From positions 1-30,961 of IMG/VR virus record IMGVR_UViG_3300035071_000090: a DNA stretch of 30,961 nucleotides; one strand, 5' to 3'. The notes under the pieces were generated by a model. That model had not been told where the DNA came from. It worked only from the letters and a program-made list of their open reading frames with translations, and did not search any database. The translations under genes were made by a program, and so were the position numbers. Every line of letters begins with the position of its first letter. Position 1 is the first letter of the stretch. Source of the stretch: a virus. Shown piece after piece: positions 1 through 7,761 of the stretch.

Positions 1-351
1 CAGCGCCAGATTGAGCGTCGCCTGGGCGACCTGGTTCACCGGCGTCGCCAAGGTCCCGGAGCGGATCTTGATGATCGGCACGCCGTCGAAAAGAACCGGG
101 TCGATCGCGAGATATTGACTCACCGCAACAGCGAAACCGGTCGTGTAGACATAGCCTCCGGTGCGGTCGTCGATCAGCTCTAGGAAGCTCACGCCGTCAA
201 AGGACGCCTGGAAAGTGAGTGCCGCGGCGGTCCATACGGATGGCATGAGGATCCCGCGCACGCGCGCGGCGCCGAGATTGATCGCGCCGGAAAGGCTCGC
301 GCCGGCGGCGATAATGCCGCTGGCGCTGTCGAAACCCATTTGAGCGGCCAT
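1..351 (-). CDS. Phage structural protein, C-terminus cut by window edge
   Basis: An open frame reads from an ATG at 351 to the window edge, giving about 117 residues without a stop. The N-terminus starts MAAQMGFDSASGIIAAGASL, followed by segments such as FQASFDGVSFLELID and a regular spacing of beta-prone hydrophobic residues. This looks like a beta-rich virion protein, perhaps a head-tail or tail-associated component. It is the most promoter-distal gene seen on the leftward strand, next to a short coiled-coil protein and a probable decoration protein, which fits a head or connector role. I do not recognise a named family. The C-terminus is missing because the window ends. Confidence 0.7.
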   Translation of the reverse strand, partial: MAAQMGFDSASGIIAAGASLSGAINLGAARVRGILMPSVWTAAALTFQASFDGVSFLELIDDRTGGYVYTTGFAVAVSQYLAIDPVLFDGVPIIKIRSGTLATPVNQVAQATLNLAL

Positions 352-390
352 TTGGCGCGCCTCCGCTTTATCGAGGGACGGACGAGCCGC

Positions 391-636
391 TCAAGCGCCC
401 GCAGACGCGGAGGCTGGAGCCGCCGTCGCGGCGATCGCGCTTGTCGTTTCCTCGAGATAGGAGGACGCGTGGTCGAGCAGCGCATTGTATTCGCCGGTCA
501 CGGCCGCCAGTTGGGCCTTGGTGGTCGCGAGTTCCGCAATGGCCTCCTCGCCCGTCTTCACGCGGGCGAGGAGATTCTGCATCGCCTCGTGATGGGCGGC
601 GGCGGCGGCGTTGAAACGATCGCTGGGATTCGTCAT
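391..636 (-). CDS. Small coiled-coil phage protein
   Basis: This 81-residue protein starts at the ATG at 636, behind a purine-rich GAGAGAAAG. A longer in-frame extension upstream overlaps the neighbouring gene and lacks a good ribosome site, so I rejected it. Residues 14-65 are Ala-, Glu- and Leu-rich with heptad-like spacing (around HHEAMQNLLARVKTGEEAIAEL), which predicts a helical coiled coil. The last 15 residues are an Ala/Ser/Pro-rich tail. The family is unknown. Its place between structural genes suggests a minor head or connector component or an assembly chaperone, but this is inference only. Confidence 0.6.
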   Translation of the reverse strand: MTNPSDRFNAAAAAHHEAMQNLLARVKTGEEAIAELATTKAQLAAVTGEYNALLDHASSYLEETTSAIAATAAPASASAGA

Positions 637-646
637 GGTCTTTCTC

Positions 647-895
647 TCAGGTCGGCGCGATAGGCGCGGAAGGAAGCCCCGCGACCTTTGGCGATTGTTT
701 CGATTTTGAGGGTTGCGGCGGAGCGACGACTGGCGGGACTTCAGGCGCCGGCGCGGGAAGCGAGATTTGCTCCCATTCGGCGGCGACGCTGCCGACCTTG
801 GCAAATACGCCATCCGGGCCTTTGCGGAGAGCGAAGATCCTTCCCCGCGATCCTTTTGGCGTGACGACAAAATCGCCGATGCTTGGGCCCGACAT
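647..895 (-). CDS. Small phage protein with KOW/SH3-like N-terminus
   Basis: The product has 82 residues. The first 40 (starting MSGPSIGDFVVTPKGSRGRI) look like a small SH3-like barrel: a GD-x-V-V turn, then a Gly-Arg-Ile strand, as in KOW-type folds. The remainder is a Pro/Ala/Ser-rich tail with little expected structure. It lies in the structural block between two other small virion-type genes. No specific function can be assigned. It could be a connector-associated protein or an accessory of head assembly. The frame matches the GC-rich codon use of its neighbours. Confidence 0.6.
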   Translation of the reverse strand: MSGPSIGDFVVTPKGSRGRIFALRKGPDGVFAKVGSVAAEWEQISLPAPAPEVPPVVAPPQPSKSKQSPKVAGLPSAPIAPT

Positions 896-923
896 CGCGT
901 TTCTCCGCCTCTCGAGAACCGCA

Positions 924-1691
924 TCAGGCGCGATTGGCCCACGCGTCCACCTTGTCGATCGTCAGCGTCGCGAGGCCGACGCTCGCGGTCTTGAAGACCG
1001 AGAGATAGGGCTGCGTGAGCGAATTCGCGCTTGTCGCGGCCCAAGTGACCGAGCCCTTGGGATTGACGCGATTGCCGTCGAAATAGAAGGCGACGTCGGT
1101 CGGGTCGGAAGCATCGATCCGAAACATGTGGAAGTTCGTATCGAGCAGGATCGCCGAAGAGGGCGTGGCGATATAGGCCGCCGCCTGCGAGAAGGTCGTC
1201 ACGCCGTCTTTCGAGCGGATGAGCAGGCCGTTGTTCGCGGTGGCGCCGAATTCAAGATAGCGGGCATTGCCGTCCGGAGTGGCGGCCCAGGCCTGCGCGA
1301 CGCCGAAGACCGCCTGCACGCCGGCGGCGGAAGGCGCGACGCTGAGCGCGATGCGCGCCTCGAAATTCAGCCGCTTCGTCACGTCGAGCGCAAGATTGTC
1401 GTTCCAGTAGATGCTCGCCTCTTCCGCCTCGTTATTGGCGAGTAGCGTCAAGGCGGCCTGACCGCCGGGCGCATTGGCGACAAAAGCGGCGGTGGGCGGC
1501 GCGGCGCCGACGATCTTCTTGACCCACGGATAGCCGGCGACGGGCGAGGCCGCGGCGGGAATGCCGGCGGAATGCCCGGCTCCGATGAAATCCTCGAGGA
1601 ATTGCAGGGGGGCCGTCGGCGCGGTCGTTTCGAAACCGGTATCTTCGTAGAATTCGAGATTGCCGGCGTTGTAGCGAGATCGGGTGGTCAT
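924..1691 (-). CDS. Phage structural protein, LamG-like beta sandwich
   Basis: This 255-residue protein starts MTTRSRYNAGNLEFYEDTGF. After an Ala/Pro-rich N-terminal part (to about residue 70) it is beta-rich. Segments such as KRLNFEARIALSVAP, ARYLEFGATANNGLLI and FHMFRIDASDPTDVAFYFDG match the strand pattern of concanavalin/LamG-type jelly rolls found in virion-surface proteins, where a F-R-I-D strand is followed by a F-Y-F-D-G-N turn. It lies two genes downstream of the capsid gene, so a capsid-decorating or head-fibre role is likely. The fold assignment is inferred from pattern only; the open frame and virion context are clear. Confidence 0.75.
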   Translation of the reverse strand: MTTRSRYNAGNLEFYEDTGFETTAPTAPLQFLEDFIGAGHSAGIPAAASPVAGYPWVKKIVGAAPPTAAFVANAPGGQAALTLLANNEAEEASIYWNDNLALDVTKRLNFEARIALSVAPSAAGVQAVFGVAQAWAATPDGNARYLEFGATANNGLLIRSKDGVTTFSQAAAYIATPSSAILLDTNFHMFRIDASDPTDVAFYFDGNRVNPKGSVTWAATSANSLTQPYLSVFKTASVGLATLTIDKVDAWANRA

Positions 1692-1776
1692 GATTTCCGT
1701 CCTTCTGGATCGGGCCTATTGGCCCGCCTTGCGGCGATCCGAGAGGTGAAAGAAACGGGCCCGCAGGCCCGCCCCA

Positions 1777-2271
1777 TCATTCCGTGTAAGTCGAGGGCTG
1801 CGAAGCGCCGAGCGCCTTGGTCTGCGCATAGACGATCAGTTCGGCGCGCGTGATGTTCGCGGCGTTCGACGCGCCGGTCTGCACGGCGATCGTCTCAAAT
1901 CCGTTCGCTAAATCCAGCGCGGCTTCCGGCAGAATCTCAAACAGGAGCAGCTTGTCTTGCAGCGTGGCGTCGGTCGTGAAGCTCGCAGCCGCAGTTTGCT
2001 GGGCCTGAACGTCCGTGACCAGGGCATTGTTTTGCAGGAAAATCGGCACGGCGTTGACGGCCTTCGAGCCGGTTCCGGACGTATCCTTCGCCTGCAGGAT
2101 GCTGACCGCGACCGTCGCGGCGTTGCCCTGGTTCACTTCGACGAGAACGAAGGCCTTGATCGCGTTTTTGAGATCGGCATAGCGGCTCGTGCGGCCGGCG
2201 GCGTCAGCCGCGGCGCCGAGCAGGACGGAGGGCGGCAGTTCAGCCGCAAGGGAAAGTTGACGACCCGACAT
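1777..2271 (-). CDS. Putative head decoration/stabilising protein
   Basis: The protein is 164 residues long. I chose the ATG at 2271 because CAGGAG lies eight bases upstream; the longer frame runs into the capsid gene. It is rich in Ala, Thr and Val, with segments such as FVLVEVNQGNAATVAVSILQ and KLLLFEILPEAALDLANGF, and has no Cys. It directly follows the major capsid gene, the usual place for a decoration or head-completion protein. The composition fits a secreted-like beta virion protein. No family is recognised with certainty. Confidence 0.65.
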   Translation of the reverse strand: MSGRQLSLAAELPPSVLLGAAADAAGRTSRYADLKNAIKAFVLVEVNQGNAATVAVSILQAKDTSGTGSKAVNAVPIFLQNNALVTDVQAQQTAAASFTTDATLQDKLLLFEILPEAALDLANGFETIAVQTGASNAANITRAELIVYAQTKALGASQPSTYTE

Positions 2272-2339
2272 CGGGCGCTCCTGTGTGTTCGAAGAGGAAG
2301 GGGGAGACGGCCGAGCTGAGCCCGGCCGCTTTGCACGCC

Positions 2340-3782
2340 TTAGCGGGTGGCGAGCGCGACGAAGGGCGAGCGTGTGTTCGTGCCCTTGAACGGTGTCATC
2401 GGAGCCGTCCACATCGGCTTACCGTCAACGCGGTAGGTGATGCGGAACACCTGCTGATCGGTCAGGAACGCCACGTGCATGGATGTGGCTGCCTGAACGC
2501 CGCCCTTGTCGACCAGTGTATATTGCGACAGATCGGCGAGCAGAATGTCGCCGGCCGTGCCGAGCGTCGGAGAATATTCGGTCTCAATGACCGGCCGGCC
2601 GAACAGCGTCGCATAGGGCGCGGAAGATTGGCCTCCGGGCGGCATAAACGTGAGCTGGCCGCCGGTGCCGACCGCCTGGTTGAGCTGGAAGAGCTGTGGC
2701 AGCACATCCTGGCTGATCAGCCAGACCGAATTCTTGCGGCTGCGCACCCAGAGGCGCGACCACATATTGTCGATATTTTCCTTGACGATCGTCTGCGTCT
2801 TCTGCCCGGCCTGCGCGGCCTGGGTGACCAGCGCGGGGCTGTTGATGACGCCGAGCGGCATGCCCGAGCCCTTGCCCTCGTAAATCGCGTCCTCGGTCAT
2901 GAACATGACCTCTTCCGAGAAGGCCTGAGAGGCGATCGCGGTCAAGGCCACCGAGTCCTGGAGCAATTCGTCCGAGGTATACATGATCGACATCAGCTTA
3001 TGCAGGCTGAATTCGATCATCTTGAACTTCGGCTTCGTCGGGGTTGCGGCCGTTCCCTCATCCACCCAAAACGACTGAACGCCGCCCCAACGCGAACCGG
3101 TCAAGCGGCTCGTTTCGTCGACGCCCGGGATCTTGATCCCGTTGAATTTGTCGCCGATCGGAATCTTGTTCACAAGCCCAAGCAATTCGCCCATGTCGTG
3201 GGCGATCAGGAAGATCGCCGCGGCGAAATCCGTCTGCACAAGAAAGCCGCCGCCGGTCGGATCGACTTCGCCGGCGCCGGTCGGGGCGCGGACGAGGCGC
3301 GCATCCGTGTTGGAGCCGCGGCTTTCGTAATAGGTCTTAATCGCCTGCAATTGTTCGCCGAGCGAGCGAAAATGCTTGCCCTTGTTCAGGCGAATGCCAT
3401 TGGCGGCGCGCACCATCGACACGGCGCGCTCGAACTTGCTCGAAAAGGCCTGCGCTCTTGAGCTATACGCGAGCTCGCGCGTCGCGACGCCGCGCTGCGC
3501 GCCGCGCTCCAAAGCCAGGCGCTCGATCTCCGATGCGACCGGCGCGTCATCGTCATAGCCTTCGACGCCCTCCTGACCCTCCTCCTCGGCATGCTGACCG
3601 GCAGGGCGCGCCAGGGCGGCATTGCGCTCCTGAGCCTTCAGCGCGCGAGTGAGCTGGGCGTCGACGCCTTCGAGATCGGCTTCGATCTGCTTATAGACGG
3701 CTTCGTTTTCGATGGCTTCCTTGGCGCTGAGCGTCTTGATCGCCTTGGCGCGCTGCGCGCGCAGTTCCGCGATGAGAGACAT
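2340..3782 (-). CDS. HK97-type major capsid protein
   Basis: This 480-residue protein forms the icosahedral shell. Residues 1-110 are a charged, helical region (MSLIAELRAQRAKAIKTLSA and a following Glu-rich part) like the delta/scaffold domain removed by the prohead protease in HK97-type phages. From about residue 150 it shows the capsid fold: GGGFLVQTDFAAAIF at the start, a long P-domain helix region (LHKLMSIMYTSDELLQDS), EDAIYEGKGSGMPLGVIN, and a C-terminal part with FLTDQQVFRITYRVDGKP. The protease gene lies directly upstream in transcription order, as expected. The start at 3782 has AAGGTGA about six bases ahead. Confidence 0.95.
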   Translation of the reverse strand: MSLIAELRAQRAKAIKTLSAKEAIENEAVYKQIEADLEGVDAQLTRALKAQERNAALARPAGQHAEEEGQEGVEGYDDDAPVASEIERLALERGAQRGVATRELAYSSRAQAFSSKFERAVSMVRAANGIRLNKGKHFRSLGEQLQAIKTYYESRGSNTDARLVRAPTGAGEVDPTGGGFLVQTDFAAAIFLIAHDMGELLGLVNKIPIGDKFNGIKIPGVDETSRLTGSRWGGVQSFWVDEGTAATPTKPKFKMIEFSLHKLMSIMYTSDELLQDSVALTAIASQAFSEEVMFMTEDAIYEGKGSGMPLGVINSPALVTQAAQAGQKTQTIVKENIDNMWSRLWVRSRKNSVWLISQDVLPQLFQLNQAVGTGGQLTFMPPGGQSSAPYATLFGRPVIETEYSPTLGTAGDILLADLSQYTLVDKGGVQAATSMHVAFLTDQQVFRITYRVDGKPMWTAPMTPFKGTNTRSPFVALATR

Positions 3783-3852
3783 GAATCGTCACCTTGATTG
3801 GAGGTTTCTTTCGGGTGTGACTTGCCCCTCACCCGGCGCGGTTTTGCGCGCC

Positions 3853-3874
3853 CCGCGCCCGATGATGGGCGCGG
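3853..3874. other. GC-rich hairpin between protease and capsid genes
   Basis: The 125-base gap between the protease and the capsid gene contains CCGCGCCC, a six-base loop, then GGGCGCGG: a perfect 8-bp stem. No T-run follows on either strand, so it is not a standard intrinsic terminator. It may act as an mRNA-stabilising or processing element raising capsid expression. Confidence 0.5.
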
Positions 3875-3908
3875 ACAAGAGCCGCCTGTCGCGGTGAATT
3901 CGGTTTGT

Positions 3909-5507
3909 TTAGGCGCTTTCGATCAGCGCCCGGGCCTGGAGAGCCGCGGCCTTCTTGCGGCGCTCGTCCGCGCTGCGCGCCGCGCCGTCATTGCCCCCAG
4001 AGCCGGCGCCGTCTCCGGCCGGCTTGGTCGCGCCAGCGCCATCATCCGCGGGTGCGCGGCCGTCGATATGATCGCGCAACTTTTCCGCTGTGCGCATGCA
4101 ATGATCGTGGATCGCCTCGGCATGATCGAACATCGCGCCGCGCGTCTCATCGTCGGACAGGTCTTCGTCCGTGTAATGATCGATATGATCGCGCATGAGT
4201 CGGGCCGAGCGGCAGGCGTGGTCGTGAATGTCCTCGAGATCTTGCTGGTCGCCCTTGGAGAGCTTCTTGCCGGCGCGCGTGAAGGACAGAGCCGCCAGGC
4301 AGCGCTCGGCGCCGGCGGCGTCGACCGGCGTGAAGTTGGCGATGAGCTCCTCGACCTCTTCGACCGCCATTTCGGTCAGCGCCTTTGCGAGCGCCTGGAG
4401 AACGGCAAGCATGTTCTCCGGGTTCGGGCTGTCTGTGTCGCCCTCGGCGGCTTCCTCGCGATCGACGTCGTATTTGATGCTTCCGGCCTGGGCCAGGAGA
4501 TAGGCGAGAGTGCTCACCACATAGAGCCCGCGCTTCGTCACAACGGCGCGCTTATCGTCCTTCTTGCTCATCTTGCCCTCATATTCATCGATCACAGCGC
4601 GCGCAGATTCCTGCACGTCGTCGGGGATGTCGGCTTGCGAAAGCCGCGACGCGGCGGCGCGAATGCCGGCGGCGACGGCGGTCATGCGGCCGTCCTTGAT
4701 CGTCGCGAACGGGAGCTTGTAGGAGCCCTTTTTCTTTGGCTCCGACGCGTCATAGGCGAGGAAGGCCTTGCGCGCCTTGGCGAGATCGGGCTTGTCGCCG
4801 TCGAAGCCGCAGGCCTCGAACACCGCCTTTTGCGACGCCGCCCCATCCCAGGACGAATCCTCGTCAAGCGGCAGATTGCGCGACGCGCCGCATTTCCAAT
4901 TCGCCTCTTTCGACGCGCGGGAATTCGTCGGCAATCTGGTCTCCCGATAGATCGTCTCGGCCTCGCGGCGATGCGCGCCGCCTTCGTCGAGAATGCGTTC
5001 CGCCCAATGGCGCAGCGGGCTTGTGTCGATCCCGAGGCCGCGCGCGGTGATCAGCGCTCCGGGATTCGCCGGCACCGGAACAATGGATGCCTCCAACATG
5101 GTGCATTCCAAAAAGTTCATCCCGTCCGGTCGATTTTTGTCTTTTGCACGCTCCCACCTGACGGGAATCCAGCTAAGCGAGGTCGCATTGAGAAATTTTC
5201 CTCGAATCAGCCGATAAGCCGTGTCCGCAAATGGATAAGTCTCCGCGTCCGCAAACTGCATGGTTCCAATTAACTGAGCGCCGCGCTTTTCAAGTCTCAG
5301 CATTTTAGCGACAGGCGGTGCCTCTATATCATGCGCGAAAGGCACGGAACCGTATTCCATATAATCGCTAAAATCTATTCCAGCCGTTATAATGATGTGA
5401 AAATCAAGCGCAACACGCTCGTCGGACAAAATCGCAGTAACAGTGCGCGTTTCATCATCCGCGGCGGCGTCATTGATCTTGCCTTGTGCATATCGGCAGT
5501 TTTTCAT
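3909..5507 (-). CDS. HK97-family prohead protease with long C-terminal extension
   Basis: The product has 532 residues. Residues 1-150 are an S78-type prohead protease: His59 (FAHDIEAPPVAKML), Ser110 (LNATSLSWIPV) and Glu139 (TMLEASIVPVPAN) fit the known His-Ser-Glu positions. It should cleave the capsid delta domain and itself during head maturation. From about residue 210 a second module begins (NLPLDEDSSWDGAA), and around residues 430-490 two His-rich helical segments repeat the pattern D-H-x-C/H-x-x-A-x-x-L/M-R-D-H-I-D. A Gly/Ala linker and basic tail end the protein. Such a long tail may serve as scaffold. The first 130 codons are much more AT-rich than the rest (see findings). Confidence 0.9.
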   Translation of the reverse strand: MKNCRYAQGKINDAAADDETRTVTAILSDERVALDFHIIITAGIDFSDYMEYGSVPFAHDIEAPPVAKMLRLEKRGAQLIGTMQFADAETYPFADTAYRLIRGKFLNATSLSWIPVRWERAKDKNRPDGMNFLECTMLEASIVPVPANPGALITARGLGIDTSPLRHWAERILDEGGAHRREAETIYRETRLPTNSRASKEANWKCGASRNLPLDEDSSWDGAASQKAVFEACGFDGDKPDLAKARKAFLAYDASEPKKKGSYKLPFATIKDGRMTAVAAGIRAAASRLSQADIPDDVQESARAVIDEYEGKMSKKDDKRAVVTKRGLYVVSTLAYLLAQAGSIKYDVDREEAAEGDTDSPNPENMLAVLQALAKALTEMAVEEVEELIANFTPVDAAGAERCLAALSFTRAGKKLSKGDQQDLEDIHDHACRSARLMRDHIDHYTDEDLSDDETRGAMFDHAEAIHDHCMRTAEKLRDHIDGRAPADDGAGATKPAGDGAGSGGNDGAARSADERRKKAAALQARALIESA

Positions 5508-5508
5508 T

Positions 5509-6438
5509 TCATAGAACTCGCGAATAGGTTTTGCCGCTTAGCATTCGCCTTACCTGCGCAGGATCCTTCGCACCTATCATGCTGGCGACGCTTGCATCAG
5601 AATGTCCGGCAGCGCGCAGCAGCTTTGCGTTTTCGATTTGGTTTGGCTTGAGCCGGTTCCTATGTGCGCAAATCATTCGGATCGCGAACGCATCATCAGA
5701 CCAGCGCGCTGAAAGGGCTGGATTTGCACCATTCTTTCGGCTTTCTCGAATGATCTCGGAAAGAGCCTCTTCTCTTCTATCAGCCTCAACCTCGCCGCGC
5801 GGACCGGCATGCTCAAATAGAAAACGAGCGCCGGCTTTTCCGCCGGGTATCATATTCAGTCCGAGAGGAAACAAACTGTCTTGGTAAACGAGCTTCTCTT
5901 CTTCTGTATCGGCCTCATCCGCGGAGAGGCAAATATGCATAATTTTCGTGACCGCAATGGAGAAATCATTAGCTCTCATCGTTCGGTGAAAAATCGTATT
6001 CGAGCCGGATTTTGCCTGCCCGACATGTTGCTGCAGTCGTTTTTGCCAGCCCTGTTTCGTTTGTCCGATATACTTGAATTCTCCGGATTGCAGATTCCCG
6101 TCTTCGTCGTAAACCGCACTCTTAACCGCGTGATTGTAAATTAGGTGTTTCCTTTGTGGGTGTTTATATTTTCCACTCAAAAACTCTATTGGAAATATAA
6201 GCTGATGCCCGCATTTTTCTTCGAGGCAAATGACGCCAGATTCAAGATTTGTCGCCTCAACTTTATAAATCTGCCAATTTCCAGCTCCGCTTTCTCGATT
6301 TTCTCGGCAAATAAAGAGATTGTTTTCCGTAGGCCCTTCGGCGACAAATTTTAGGAGCGCTCGCTCCAGGGAGGCCGCAAGCGCTCTGCCGTGACCAGTT
6401 AAAAACCTAAAATTATCGATCTCTATAATTCCTTGCAT
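5509..6438 (-). CDS. GIY-YIG homing endonuclease, free-standing
   Basis: This 309-residue protein lies in markedly AT-rich DNA between portal and protease genes. The GIY-like strand is LIYNHAV, the YIG strand is GEFKYIGQT, and an Arg follows in GWQKRLQQH. A Glu-rich helix (DTEEEKLVYQDSLF) and an Asn in PLGLNMIPGG complete the nuclease core at about residues 100-205. The C-terminus has a helix-turn-helix-like stretch (LKPNQIENAKLLRAAGHSDA) and ends RRMLSGKTYSRV, typical of DNA-contact ends of homing enzymes. I prefer the ATG at 6438 because GAGGGG lies nine bases upstream; an in-frame ATG at 6447 has no spacing to it. It probably spreads itself by cutting phages lacking it. Confidence 0.85.
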   Translation of the reverse strand: MQGIIEIDNFRFLTGHGRALAASLERALLKFVAEGPTENNLFICRENRESGAGNWQIYKVEATNLESGVICLEEKCGHQLIFPIEFLSGKYKHPQRKHLIYNHAVKSAVYDEDGNLQSGEFKYIGQTKQGWQKRLQQHVGQAKSGSNTIFHRTMRANDFSIAVTKIMHICLSADEADTEEEKLVYQDSLFPLGLNMIPGGKAGARFLFEHAGPRGEVEADRREEALSEIIRESRKNGANPALSARWSDDAFAIRMICAHRNRLKPNQIENAKLLRAAGHSDASVASMIGAKDPAQVRRMLSGKTYSRVL

Positions 6439-6468
6439 ACACACCATCCCCTCACCGCGACAAAACCC

Positions 6469-7755
6469 TCACTCGACATTCTTGCTTCCCTCCGGCCTTC
6501 CGCCGCCGTCCGCGCCCGCCCCCGTCGCTTGACTACCCGCGAAGGCGACGTTCACAGGTTGCCAAAGATTATCGCCGCCCTCGGCCGGATCGCGCCCGTC
6601 ATCGACTCGCGCTTCGTTCGGCTTGAGATATCCGCCGGCGATCGCCTTGGAATAATTCGCGTATCGGCTGGATTGATCCGCGCGCGTCAACACGCTGAAA
6701 TCATGCCCGAGCTCGAGGCCCTCGCCCTCAATGTCAAATGCGAGATCATATTTCTCGCTGAAGCGCGAAACATAACCGGTCAGCGTCTCGTTGATATATT
6801 CCATCGCCTGCTGTTCGATCGTGCCGCTTGCGCCCTTGGCTTGCGCGGCGCCGACCTTGTAGAGCGGGATGCGCAGCAAGCGCGCGACTTCCTCGAGCTG
6901 GAATTGGCGCGATTTGATGTGATCCAAATCGACCGCGCTGAAAGCGACCTGCTGGTATTTGAGGCCCTGTTCGAGAACTACGGTTCGCGCGACATTTTGC
7001 GGCCCGGCGTTCGTGTCGCGCCAGTCCGCCGCGATGCGCTTGGCGGCTTCGGTCGTGAGCTTCTTGTCGGTCGAGAGCACGCCGGAAGGTTTCGAGCCCT
7101 GCCCCATCCAGCGCGCGGATTGATCCTGCAGAGCGAGGTTGAGGCCGATCGCCTCCTTGCCGAGCACGATGCGCGCGGCGCCGAGCAAGCCGTTGAGTGA
7201 AAGCCCGCGGATATGCAGGATGTCTTCCGCGGGGATGAGGAACGGCTCGTTGATGAGCATGGCGCGTTCGTGCAGTCCGAGCGGCGTTACGCGGTAGAAC
7301 AGATCGCCCGTTGGCGCTTCCCAGATCGCCACCCGGTCGGAATTGACGGGAATGAGCTTGATTGGACGGCCCGCATTGTTGCGGATGATGACGGCGAACG
7401 CGTTGGAGCGCAGGCAGAGCTGCACCATGAGCATTTCGCGGAACTCGAAACCCGACTGGAAATCATTGGGCCGGCGAAACAGCCTCGGCAGCCAATGATC
7501 CGTGACGATATCGCGGCCGCCATCCGCGCGGCGGCGAAAGAAGAAGGGTTTGAGCTTGGCGACGTCTTCGGCGAGCATCGCGACGCAGGAGAACACCGCC
7601 GTCGACGACAGCGCCGTGACCTGGGAGACGTTCATCCCCGAATTGGTCTGCGAGACCATATAGGTCGCGGACCAAAGTTGTTCGTCCGTATTGCTTCCCG
7701 TCGAGCGCTGGAAGCCTTCGGCGCGGGCGAGATAGGGAAGTCGGCTTTCCGCCAT
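6469..7755 (-). CDS. HK97-type portal protein
   Basis: The 428-residue protein would form the dodecameric ring at the capsid vertex through which DNA enters and leaves. Family features include VSQVTALSSTAVFSCVAMLA near residue 45, DHWLPRLFRRPND, the segment RSNAFAVIIRNNAGRPIKLI, PAEDILHIRGLSLNGLLG, and the clip-region sequence FQLEEVARLLRIPLYKVG followed by IEQQAMEYINETL. The length is normal for the family. It lies immediately after TerL with a six-base gap. Its Gly-rich C-terminus (GADGGGRPEGSKNVE) is a usual flexible tail. The homing endonuclease starts 30 bases downstream and leaves the gene intact. Confidence 0.95.
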   Translation of the reverse strand: MAESRLPYLARAEGFQRSTGSNTDEQLWSATYMVSQTNSGMNVSQVTALSSTAVFSCVAMLAEDVAKLKPFFFRRRADGGRDIVTDHWLPRLFRRPNDFQSGFEFREMLMVQLCLRSNAFAVIIRNNAGRPIKLIPVNSDRVAIWEAPTGDLFYRVTPLGLHERAMLINEPFLIPAEDILHIRGLSLNGLLGAARIVLGKEAIGLNLALQDQSARWMGQGSKPSGVLSTDKKLTTEAAKRIAADWRDTNAGPQNVARTVVLEQGLKYQQVAFSAVDLDHIKSRQFQLEEVARLLRIPLYKVGAAQAKGASGTIEQQAMEYINETLTGYVSRFSEKYDLAFDIEGEGLELGHDFSVLTRADQSSRYANYSKAIAGGYLKPNEARVDDGRDPAEGGDNLWQPVNVAFAGSQATGAGADGGGRPEGSKNVE

Positions 7756-7761
7756 GATCCC

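Noticed and set aside
2283-3461. Long plus-strand open frame of 392 codons
   Set aside because: It is antisense to the major capsid gene, with Arg/Gly/His-rich composition typical of shadow frames in GC-rich DNA.
3798-5273. Long plus-strand open frame of 491 codons
   Set aside because: It is antisense to the prohead protease gene and has no recognisable domain.
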